Of a stretch of 6,338 bases of DNA, positions 1 to 5,127 are shown piece by piece. The notes below the pieces were generated by a model. The model did not search any database. It was given only the letters and a program-made list of their open reading frames with translations, and was not told the DNA's origin. The stretch is from JBOGDS01 sp050743075 (GTDB taxonomy: Bacteria; Actinomycetota; Actinomycetes; Jiangellales; Jiangellaceae), in NCBI GenBank assembly GCA_050743075.1, contig JBOGDS010000136.1, forward strand, positions 1-6,338. Direction: 5' to 3'. A program made the position numbers and the translations under genes. Within the stretch, counting starts at the first letter, position 1. Every line of letters starts with the position of its first letter.

Positions 1-82
1 CACCCCCGGCCTCGGCGCGATCGGCGATGAGGTCGAGGATGCGACGGCGCACCGGGTCGGCCAGGACATCGAACGCCTCCAC
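1..82 (-). CDS. ArsR-family HTH transcriptional regulator (N-terminal part, runs off the left edge)
   Basis: Read leftward from GTG at 82, the first 27 residues begin VEAFDVLADPVRRRILDLIA. The 'xLADPxRRxIL' signature is the first helix of winged-helix ArsR/SmtB repressors, which bind promoter DNA as dimers and usually repress their own operon. The rest of the protein, including any metal-binding or other sensing residues, lies outside the window, so the inducer cannot be told. I chose GTG 82 over the in-frame GTG at 106 because a -10-like TAGTCT (95-90) lies 7 nt upstream, which fits a leaderless start, and because starting at 106 would put the palindromic operator over the start codon. Many relatives with this N-terminus sit beside SRPBCC/AHSA1 or transporter genes; nothing here shows which. 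The family call is firm, the start moderately so. Confidence 0.8.
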   Translation of the reverse strand, partial: MEAFDVLADPVRRRILDLIADRAEAGG

Positions 83-89
83 GAGGTTC

Positions 90-119
90 AGACTATTCGA
101 TCTCACTTATATAAGTCAA
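90..119 (-). promoter_or_regulatory. Promoter for the ArsR gene, leaderless type
   Basis: On the minus strand, TTGACT (119-114) and TAGTCT (95-90) are 18 bp apart, and 7 nt separate the -10 box from GTG 82. A transcript would therefore start at or next to the start codon, as is common in actinobacteria. This is read from sequence only. Confidence 0.5.
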
Positions 120-203
120 GACAAATAAAGACTCGCACCCCGAGCCGATGACGATCAGGATCGCCGCCAACGGGATGAGCGGTACACGGATGCTTCGCAA
201 CAT
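93..203 (-). CDS. Small hydrophobic ORF (36 aa), possible truncated lipoprotein or membrane peptide
   Basis: ATG at 203 is preceded by AAGGAGGAG (220-212) at a suitable distance, the strongest ribosome binding site in the window. The 36-residue product has a basic N-terminus (MLRSIRV), a hydrophobic stretch of about 14 residues (PLIPLAAILIVIG), then S-G-C at 21-23, resembling a signal peptide with a poor lipobox or a single membrane helix. The remaining 13 residues (ESLFVLTYISEIE) are AT-rich and coincide with the ArsR promoter and palindrome. The TAG stop (95-93) is also the first half of the predicted ArsR -10 box. It may be a real small protein co-transcribed with the regulator, or the head of a longer exported protein whose body was deleted. 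I do not recognise a family. Confidence 0.45.
   Translation of the reverse strand: MLRSIRVPLIPLAAILIVIGSGCESLFVLTYISEIE
105..116. promoter_or_regulatory. Perfect 12-bp palindrome, probable ArsR operator
   Basis: ACTTATATAAGT is its own reverse complement and is strikingly AT-rich in a GC-rich window. It covers the inner edge of the -35 box and much of the spacer of the predicted ArsR promoter, where a bound dimer would block RNA polymerase. ArsR-family repressors typically bind AT-rich inverted repeats in their own promoters, so autoregulation is the natural inference. Confidence 0.55.
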
Positions 204-321
204 CGCACGGTCTCCTCCTTCCATGCCGTGCCCCCGCAACGGTGGCTAGGAGGAACCGGGTCAACCTTCAAGTCTGTTCGCGGGAGGACCGCACCCGGGT
301 GATCGCGGGGGCCGCCGTCCG

Positions 322-362
322 GAAGCCCCGGACCGAACCAACGTGGCGTGGTTCGGGGCTTC
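322..362 (-). terminator. Terminator-like hairpin downstream of the small lipoprotein gene
   Basis: GAAGCC (322-327) pairs with GGCTTC (357-362), and CCGAACCA (333-340) pairs with TGGTTCGG (349-356), leaving an 8-nt loop and a 5-nt bulge on one side. It begins 8 bp beyond the lipoprotein stop codon at 371-373. There is no T-run, so intrinsic termination is plausible but not certain. Confidence 0.45.
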
Positions 363-370
363 GCTGACGG

Positions 371-649
371 TCAGTGGGGGAGAGGCCCGTTGGCCGGTCG
401 GATGGGCTGGTCGGGCTCGTCGACGCCGTAGTCGTAGCCGTGGGGGTAACCGTTGGCCGGCATCGGCGACTCGCTCCGACGCTCAGTGGCGTACGCCGAC
501 ATGTTCGCGTCGGGGGTGGCGGCCGGGGTCCGACTCGCCGGCTCGGTCTGCACGTTCTGGCCGGTGCCCTGACCACATGCGGTGATCAGCAACATCGCGA
601 CCGCAGCCGACGCCAGCGACCTCCGCCATAGTCGGTTGGCTTGGTTCAT
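371..649 (-). CDS. Small orphan lipoprotein (92 aa)
   Basis: The product is an exported lipoprotein of unknown function. ATG 649 has GGAG at 659-656 with 6-nt spacing; the frame is open further upstream to 808, but that part lacks a comparable start and reads as non-coding. Residues 1-25 form a lipoprotein signal: basic W-R-R (8-10), a hydrophobic core, and the lipobox L-I-T-A-C with Cys25 as the lipidated residue. The mature 67-68 residues are hydrophilic and rich in Pro, Ala, Thr and Glu, ending in an aromatic, Gly/Pro-rich segment (NGYPHGYDYG, then DEPDQPIRP). There is no recognisable domain, and the tail looks disordered. It stands alone, with a terminator-like hairpin after it. The signal is convincing; the function is unknown. 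Confidence 0.7.
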   Translation of the reverse strand: MNQANRLWRRSLASAAVAMLLITACGQGTGQNVQTEPASRTPAATPDANMSAYATERRSESPMPANGYPHGYDYGVDEPDQPIRPANGPLPH

Positions 650-819
650 GATGATCTCCGTGTCCGTGCAAGGCGTGGTTTCGCCCGCTGCGAGCAGGGT
701 GCGCCGATCCGTCCGGCCGGTTTGCGTCAGGTGGCACCGATCGGGTGTACATAGGTCATCCAGCCACCGCGTACCGAGCGACGGCGCCGCAGGGATGCCA
801 CATGTCACTCCCGTCCCTC

Positions 820-847
820 TTGACCGATACAGAATCCGCGGTACTGT
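820..847 (+). promoter_or_regulatory. Plus-strand promoter overlapping the inverted-repeat operator
   Basis: TTGACC (820-825) and TACTGT (842-847) are separated by 16 bp, so transcription would begin near 854. Both boxes overlap the inverted repeats at 823-858, which is the usual arrangement for a repressed promoter. The gene it would drive is the short ORF at 883 or a lost gene. Confidence 0.45.
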
Positions 848-858
848 ATCGGTACAGT
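823..858. promoter_or_regulatory. TetR-type operator: two overlapping inverted repeats
   Basis: ACCGATACAG (823-832) is the exact reverse complement of CTGTATCGGT (844-853). The right half also belongs to a second dyad, ACTGTA-TCGG-TACAGT (843-858), with perfect 6-bp arms around a 4-bp centre. Sixteen-base dyads of this build are typical of TetR-family sites. No TetR gene is seen in the window, so the regulator is either encoded elsewhere or has been lost. Confidence 0.55.
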
Positions 859-882
859 CACCTGAGTGGATGGAGCGCCACC

Positions 883-1086
883 ATGTCCCCGATCTTCGTG
901 TTGACCGACATCTCGATCAGAGGGTCTCTCGATCGCGTCGCTCGCAGCGCCCTACCAAATGCGCCCGTCAGGCCCGGCCGGGAACGGCGGCGCTACCCGC
1001 CCTGGGCGCGCTTCGGTAGCCAACGGAGGCTGCCCACCGTCTCGGCGCCGAGAAGGGCGCAGGTCGGGTGCGCGCCGGGGAGCTGA
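883..1086 (+). CDS. Doubtful short ORF (67 aa), possibly the head of a lost gene
   Basis: ATG 883 has GGAG at 872-875 with 7-nt spacing and lies about 30 nt after the predicted transcription start, so the initiation region looks real. The first ~30 residues (MSPIFVLTDISIRGSLDRVA, then RSALPNAPVRP) look protein-like. The remainder is Arg/Pro/Gly-rich and resembles random translation of GC-rich DNA. It ends at 1086, just before the lacI-family gene. I recognise no family. It may be a truncated gene that was controlled by the operator just upstream, or not a gene at all. Confidence 0.3.
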   Translation: MSPIFVLTDISIRGSLDRVARSALPNAPVRPGRERRRYPPWARFGSQRRLPTVSAPRRAQVGCAPGS

Positions 1087-1124
1087 CCTCTACCCTGGCC
1101 ATGGACCTGGCGGGGGAAGGCCAC

Positions 1125-2207
1125 ATGGCAAGGGTGACATTGCAGACGATCGCCGACCGGCTCGGCGTGAGCCGGATGACCGTCTCGAATGCTTTTTCCC
1201 GCCCGGATCAGCTCTCGGGCGAGCTGCGCCAGCGAATCCTCGCCGCCGCCGAGGAGCTGGGCTATGTCGGGCCCGACCCGGCCGCCCGGGCGCTGGCCCG
1301 CGGCACGACCGGCGCCGTCGGCGTGCTGCTGACCGACTCGCTGCAGTATGCGTTCACCGACGAGGTGGCCACCGGCTTCCTCGGCGCCGTCGTCGACGAG
1401 TTGGCGCCCACCGGGCTCGCCCTGACCCTGCTCGCCTCGAACGGCATGGACGACGACGTGATCCCCGCCCGCGACGTGGCGATCGACGGAGCGCTGGTGT
1501 ACTCGTGCCAGCCCGCGTCCATGGCGCGCGAATGGTTGATCCGGCGCAAGCTGCCGTTGGTCTTCGTCGATCAGGACCCGGTGCCCGGCATCGCCAGCAT
1601 CAACGTCGACGATCGCAGCGGAGCCCGAGCCGCAGCGCAGCATCTGGTCGAACTGGGGCACGAACGGATCGGCATCGTGACCGTGACCCTCGATGAGCCG
1701 CTGGCCGTTGTGACCGATCTCGCGTCGGCCAGCAGGGGCCATCCGCAGAAGCAACGGATGCTCGGCTGGCTCGACGCCCTGAAGGCTGCAGGCATCGACC
1801 CGCGGGTCGTGCAGGTCCCCTCCAATCGCGAGGACGACGGCGTCCGGGCGGCACGACTGCTGCTCGCGTTCGACGAGCGGCCGACCGCAGTGCTGTGCTT
1901 CGCCGACGTTCTCGCCCTCGGAGTCATCCGCGCCGCAGACGAGCTTGGACTGGTCGTGCCCGACGAGCTCTCCGTGGTCGGCTTCGACGACAGCCCGGCG
2001 GCCCAGCGGTCCCGTCCCGCGTTGACGACGGTCCGACAGGACGTCGCGGCCAAGGGTCGCCTCGCGGCCACAGCCCTCGCCACCGCCATCCAACAGGCCA
2101 GGACCGGCGCGAGGCCTCGGGTCCGGCACCTCACCCTGCCCACCGAGCTCTTCGTCCGCCAGACCACGGCCGCCGCCCCGAATGTTGGGTGGTTGTCGCG
2201 CCCATAG
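1125..2207 (+). CDS. LacI/GalR-family transcriptional regulator
   Basis: This 360-residue protein has the usual length and build of a LacI-family sugar-responsive repressor. Residues 4-25 form the helix-turn-helix (VTLQTIADRLGVSRMTVSNA), followed by the hinge helix ending A-L-A-R-G (56-60) that inserts into the operator minor groove. Residues from about 63 onward are the periplasmic-binding-protein-like effector domain. It includes the conserved INVDD segment followed by A-x-x-L-x-x-L-G-H-x-R-I, and D-E-L-S-V-V-G-F-D-D-S with the later L-T-T-V-R-Q. I chose ATG 1125 because a purine-rich GGGGGAAGG lies 4 nt before it and the HTH begins immediately; the frame extends upstream to 1068, but those residues are not family-like. 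The gene appears intact. No sugar transporter or glycosidase lies nearby, so the inducer and targets are unknown; the broken S9 peptidase downstream may have been its neighbour rather than its target. Confidence 0.92.
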   Translation: MARVTLQTIADRLGVSRMTVSNAFSRPDQLSGELRQRILAAAEELGYVGPDPAARALARGTTGAVGVLLTDSLQYAFTDEVATGFLGAVVDELAPTGLALTLLASNGMDDDVIPARDVAIDGALVYSCQPASMAREWLIRRKLPLVFVDQDPVPGIASINVDDRSGARAAAQHLVELGHERIGIVTVTLDEPLAVVTDLASASRGHPQKQRMLGWLDALKAAGIDPRVVQVPSNREDDGVRAARLLLAFDERPTAVLCFADVLALGVIRAADELGLVVPDELSVVGFDDSPAAQRSRPALTTVRQDVAAKGRLAATALATAIQQARTGARPRVRHLTLPTELFVRQTTAAAPNVGWLSRP

Positions 2208-2213
2208 GCGCGA
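2196..2213 (+). terminator. Hairpin over the lacI-family stop codon
   Basis: TCGCGCC (2196-2202) and GGCGCGA (2207-2213) form a perfect 7-bp stem with a CATA loop. The TAG stop (2205-2207) lies at the loop and the 3' arm. Only a short TTGGG follows, so it is a weak terminator candidate. Confidence 0.35.
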
Positions 2214-2345
2214 TTGGGACCCGAAGATCGGAAGCGGGGCCTTGCCCGCGACGGCACACGTCTCCGGGCCATCGGGCGAACGCCGTAGGCTCCGGCCGGC
2301 GCCGCCGCCTACGCTCGCCGTCTGGCCCACCGGATCGAGCACCTC

Positions 2346-3510
2346 TTGTCGGCTCGCGTCTACCTGTCGCCCCACGTGGTCGGCGATCGCCTGTTCTTCG
2401 TCTCCGACCTCTCGGGCCGACTGAGCCTGTACGTCATGGATCGCGAGGGGAGCGTGCCCGAGCCGCTCCTGCCGCCCGACGTCGCCCTGATGACGCCCGA
2501 GCTGCTGGGCGGCGAGGCGTTCGTCGCCCCGCCCGAGCAGGGCATCGTGGTCGTGATGATCAACCAGGCCGGCGACGAGAACTACCAGCCGTGCGTTGTG
2601 CTGATCGACGGCGGCGATCCCGAGCCCATGTTCGGGACCCGGTTCGCGGGCCAGCAGGTCGCGCTGGTCGAGCTCGACCAGGGCGGGGTCGGACGGGTCG
2701 ACCTGGCCCACCCGGAGAAGGTCGAGCCGGTCGAGATCACCGGCGCCACCCATCCCGGTCGAGGCGAGCTGACCTCGGCCAGGTGGGTCGAGGACGACCG
2801 CATCGTGGCCACCTACAACGTCGACGGAGTGTCGTGGGGCTACGACGGCCGGTTCGACGCCGACCGGCGCCGGCTCGACCTGGGCACCGTGTTGTGGGGC
2901 GGCGGGGCGCTCGCCGACGGAGTGGCCAGCACGCGTCGCTCGAGCGCAGCACGCGACGCCACGCCGTGGCCTTCTCGTCGGCCACCACGCCGGTGCAGCT
3001 CGCCATGGTCGAACCCGACGGTACGGCCGGGTTCGTCACCAGGAACCTGGTGATCGGGCTCGATCGCGTTCTGCCGGCTGCGGGCGAGGACGCGTCCTTC
3101 GAAAGCCACGACGGGCTGCGGGTCTCGGCCCGGCTCTACCTGCCGGCCGACGGCCTCGGGTTCGAAGGTCCCCGCCCGGTGGTGCACTACGTCCACGGCG
3201 GCCCCTACAGCCAGGAGCGGCCCGACTTCACCTGGTTCTCGATGCCGATGATCCAGTTCCTCACCCCGCGGGGGTTCGCGGTCTTCGTCCCCAATGTCAG
3301 GGGCTCGAGCGGGTACGGCCTGGCCTACACCAAGCACGTCGACCGCGACTGGGGCGGGCAGGACCGGCTCGACCATGTCGCCGCGGTTGAGCGCCTCCGC
3401 GCCGATCCGAGGCTCGACGTCGATCGGATCGGCGTGATGGGTCGGTCCTACGGCGGCTACATGTCGCTGATGCTCGCCGGGCTCCATCCGGAGATCCCGT
3501 GCTCGGCGTC
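2346..3510 (+). pseudogene. Broken S9-family (prolyl oligopeptidase/acylaminoacyl-peptidase type) serine peptidase
   Basis: S9 peptidases cut short peptides using a beta-propeller lid and an alpha/beta-hydrolase domain. Here frame 3 encodes the propeller part (ARVYLSPHVVGDRLFFVSDL and on, to about 2935). The protein then continues in frame 2 with E-R-S-T-R-R-H-A-V-A-F-S-S, consistent with loss of one base between about 2930 and 2945. The hydrolase domain follows with the oxyanion motif H-G-G-P, then P-N-V-R-G-S-S-G-Y-G, and the nucleophile elbow G-R-S-Y-G-G-Y with Ser at 3446-3448. Similarity stops after L-A-G-L-H-P-E (about 3492), so the catalytic Asp and His and roughly 200 residues are missing. 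The start is also poor: family-like sequence extends upstream of TTG 2346 (A-Y-A-R-R-L-A-H-R-I-E-H-L-L), but a TAG at 2286 closes the frame with no ATG or GTG between. With three defects, an inactive pseudogene is the best reading, unless assembly errors explain all of them. Confidence 0.8.
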
Positions 3511-3547
3511 TGGGTCGCCGAGCGGCTGCACACGACAACCAGCCCTG

Positions 3548-3681
3548 CGGCCCGGAAGGCACGGAACCACCAGCTCACCGTGTACAAGTCGACCGGCCAC
3601 GCGGTCGAGGACGCGGTCGCGGCTCGGCTGGTGGTCCGGCGGGCCACGGAGACCGGCGCAGGCGTCACCGTCGAGTTGTAG
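3548..3681 (+). pseudogene. C-terminal remnant of an ornithine cyclodeaminase/mu-crystallin family protein
   Basis: The last ~37 residues (from Q-L-T-V-Y-K-S-T-G-H-A-V-E-D through G-A-G-V-T-V-E-L, ending at TAG 3681) match the conserved C-terminal segment of ornithine cyclodeaminase-family NAD-dependent enzymes, where 'T-x-Y/F-K-S-x-G-x-A-x-x-D' follows the Rossmann domain. Just upstream, R-P-G-R-H-G-T-T is read in another frame (3548-3571) and fits the preceding R-P-G-R segment of the family, implying a further one-base shift near 3570. A full protein would be about 320 residues, so nearly 280 are missing. The remnant begins within about 60 bp of the end of the S9 similarity, so the two are fused by a deletion. 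Its natural stop, 2 bp from the stop of the convergent siderophore gene, is preserved. Confidence 0.7.
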
Positions 3682-3683
3682 TC

Positions 3684-4499
3684 TCAATCGCGGTCGCGGT
3701 CGCGGTCGCGGTCGCGGTCGCGGTCGGGGTCGGCGGATCGGCCGTGCTTCCAGTAGCCGCGGACCGCACTGTGCGCCCGCGGCCAGCCTCGCTCCTCGAA
3801 GAGGTGACGCCGGATGCGCTGCATCGCGGCCGCCTCGCCGGCGGCCCATACCCGGGTGCCGGCGGCCATCTCGACATGGCGGACGGCGTGCACGAGCGTG
3901 GCGCCCGGCGTCCCGTCGGCCGGCAGGTCGTGCCACTCGACCGTCGCCGTTGGATGGTCGGGGAGCTCGAGCCGGGCGCCGGGGTCGGCCACCTCGAGGT
4001 GGACATCCACCGGGCGGTCGGGGGGCAGCCCCTCGAGCAGTTGGCCGATGGCCGGGAGTGCGGTCTCGTCGCCGGCCAGGACGAAGCCGGCTGCATCCGG
4101 CGCGATGGTGAAGCCGCGGCCGGGACCCGAGATCGCGGCCGGGGCGCCGGCGACGGCCGTCTCGGCCCAGGTGGACGCCGAACCGTGCCCGTGGACGACG
4201 ATCAGGACGTCGAGCTCGCCGCGCTCGGTGTCGACCCGGCGGGGCGTGAACGTGCGGATGATCGGTCGGACACCACCGGGCAGGAGGAACTCGTTGCCGT
4301 TCCAACTCGGCAGCACCAGGTCGGCCCCGGCGGGGGATGGAAGCAGCAGCCGCACGCTCGCGGCCGGAAGGTCGACGGTGAGACCCTCGAGTTCCCGGCC
4401 GGCCAGGCCGACGCGGACCATCCTGTGCGTCAGGTGCTCGATGCCCCGCACCGACGCCACGCGAAACGGCGGGGGCTCCCGCCGGGTCGGCACCGTCAC
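3684..4499 (-). CDS. Siderophore-interacting protein (FAD-dependent ferric-siderophore reductase, SIP/ViuB family)
   Basis: This cytoplasmic flavoprotein family uses NAD(P)H to reduce imported ferric siderophores and release iron. The 271 residues show the full SIP order: FAD domain with R-T-F-T-P-R at 82-87 (FAD-binding RxYTxR-like motif), V-V-H-G-H-G (101-106) followed by A-S-T-W-A and S-G-P-G-R-G (124-129), then the NAD(P)H/SIP domain with G-D-E-T-A-L-P-A (143-150), W-A-A-G-E-A (218-223) and the family ending R-G-Y-W-K-H-G-R (247-254). The tail after that is D-P-(D-R)n-D, encoded by a hexanucleotide repeat and not part of the fold. The start is GTG 4499; a second in-frame GTG at 4493 is possible, and no strong ribosome binding site is visible. 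It follows the VOC gene by 25 bp on the same strand, so the two are probably co-transcribed. Confidence 0.9.
   Translation of the reverse strand: MTVPTRREPPPFRVASVRGIEHLTHRMVRVGLAGRELEGLTVDLPAASVRLLLPSPAGADLVLPSWNGNEFLLPGGVRPIIRTFTPRRVDTERGELDVLIVVHGHGSASTWAETAVAGAPAAISGPGRGFTIAPDAAGFVLAGDETALPAIGQLLEGLPPDRPVDVHLEVADPGARLELPDHPTATVEWHDLPADGTPGATLVHAVRHVEMAAGTRVWAAGEAAAMQRIRRHLFEERGWPRAHSAVRGYWKHGRSADPDRDRDRDRDRDRD
3687..3726. repeat. Hexanucleotide microsatellite (CGGTCG)n at the end of the siderophore reductase gene
   Basis: Six exact CGGTCG units run from 3691 to 3726, followed by a one-mismatch unit (GGGTCG). Read on the minus strand they encode the terminal Asp-Arg repeat of the siderophore reductase, just before its stop. 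Because the unit is six bases, copy-number changes would lengthen or shorten the tail without shifting frame. Confidence 0.9.
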
Positions 4500-4524
4500 G
4501 ACGCGAACGCCCTGATCCGCCCGC

Positions 4525-4992
4525 CTAGCGCTCGAGCGCCGGATCGAAACGGCGCGACTCGTCGATCGGGCTCATGAGCCCGACATGGTGGCCATCCGGG
4601 TCGACGACGACGGCGTAACGGGCGCCCCAGAACGCGTCGCAGGGTGCCTGGGCGGCTCGGACGCCTGCGTCGGCGGCTCGTTGGAAACAGGCGTCGACCT
4701 CGCCTCGGTCGGCGAGCGCGATCCCGATCACGACGGTGTTGCCCGGCCGGATGTCATCGAGGCCGGCGTCCCACGACCGAGCCATCTCGGTGTTGTCGAA
4801 CGCGAGGTGCGGCCCGGGTCCGCGACCGACCTCGGTGTGGCGGCGTCCGGATCCCGCGGGCCACTCGGGCGCATCTGGTACGTCGAGACCGAGTGACCGG
4901 TAGAACGCGATGGTGGCATCCATGTCGGCCACCACCACGTTGATCTGCGAGAAGGTCGCCACGGTCGGCTGGGGACCGTCGGGTTCGGGCAT
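4525..4992 (-). CDS. VOC-superfamily (glyoxalase/bleomycin-resistance-like) protein
   Basis: The 155-residue product has one vicinal-oxygen-chelate unit made of two beta-alpha-beta-beta-beta modules. Module one starts at F-S-Q-I-N-V-V-V-A-D-M-D (14-25) followed by A-F-Y-R-S-L-G-L-D-V, a very typical VOC opening. Module two ends in Y-A-V-V-V-D-P-D-G-H-H-V-G-L-M-S-P, the usual C-terminal strand. The common first metal ligand (His or Glu in the first strand) is replaced by Gln16, so metal-dependent glyoxalase I activity is doubtful; many such proteins bind small molecules or have unknown substrates. ATG 4992 has GGAG about 9 nt upstream. The 25-bp gap to the siderophore reductase downstream suggests an operon. 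The family is secure; the substrate is unknown. Confidence 0.88.
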   Translation of the reverse strand: MPEPDGPQPTVATFSQINVVVADMDATIAFYRSLGLDVPDAPEWPAGSGRRHTEVGRGPGPHLAFDNTEMARSWDAGLDDIRPGNTVVIGIALADRGEVDACFQRAADAGVRAAQAPCDAFWGARYAVVVDPDGHHVGLMSPIDESRRFDPALER

Positions 4993-5044
4993 GCCGACAG
5001 TCTCCACGCCCACGGCCGCGTCGTCGTGGACATTCTGGGGAGAC

Positions 5045-5119
5045 TTGCGCTCGCCTACCGGCCCCAAAACCGACACAGAGGCGAGTTGCGCGGGCTTCCG
5101 CCGCAGAAGTCGACACAGA
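5045..5119. repeat. Imperfect ~41-bp tandem duplication in the divergent VOC/DUF1801 intergenic region
   Basis: TTGCGC occurs at 5045-5050 and 5086-5091, and CGACACAGA at 5071-5079 and 5111-5119, giving two copies of a TTGCGC-(19-20 bp)-CGACACAGA module offset by 40-41 bp. A 7-bp inverted pair, CTCGCCT (5050-5056) and AGGCGAG (5079-5085), lies within it. The second copy ends 8 bp before the DUF1801 start. A duplicated promoter or protein-binding site is possible. Confidence 0.4.
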
Positions 5120-5127
5120 ATGGGGTC

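Larger units (their letters stand above)
650..1124. other. 475-bp stretch between the lipoprotein and lacI-family genes
   Basis: This region separates divergent genes. From 650 to about 815 it is the upstream region of the minus-strand lipoprotein, with a loose imperfect direct repeat (near 698-709 and 730-742) that I cannot assign. From 820 to 860 it holds a promoter and an inverted repeat (listed separately). From 883 to 1086 there is a short open frame of doubtful status. I found no tRNA, CRISPR or insertion sequence signs. Confidence 0.5.

Noticed and set aside
245..262. Ribosome-binding-like AGGAGG on the plus strand
   Set aside because: No start codon at a usable distance and no coding-like frame follows.
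660..760. Possible riboswitch upstream of the lipoprotein (a GACGCAAACC segment recalls GEMM elements)
   Set aside because: I could not find the supporting paired stems or the other conserved segments; the similarity is only a few bases.
858..911. Minus-strand mini-ORF MSVNTKIGDMVALHPLR resembling the start of the DUF542 (ScdA/RIC) domain
   Set aside because: Only 17 codons, no ribosome binding site, and no continuation into the Cys motif of that domain in any frame; probably chance.
993..2753. A 586-codon minus-strand open frame
   Set aside because: It lies antisense to the clearly conserved LacI and S9 frames, shows no recognisable motif, and has the composition of a GC-rich shadow.
1895..4111. 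A 738-codon plus-strand open frame spanning several genes
   Set aside because: Only its middle part (about 2945-3492) is real, as the second half of the S9 peptidase. The rest is Arg/Pro-rich shadow translation of the LacI gene and the opposite strand of the siderophore gene, which stays open because of high GC.
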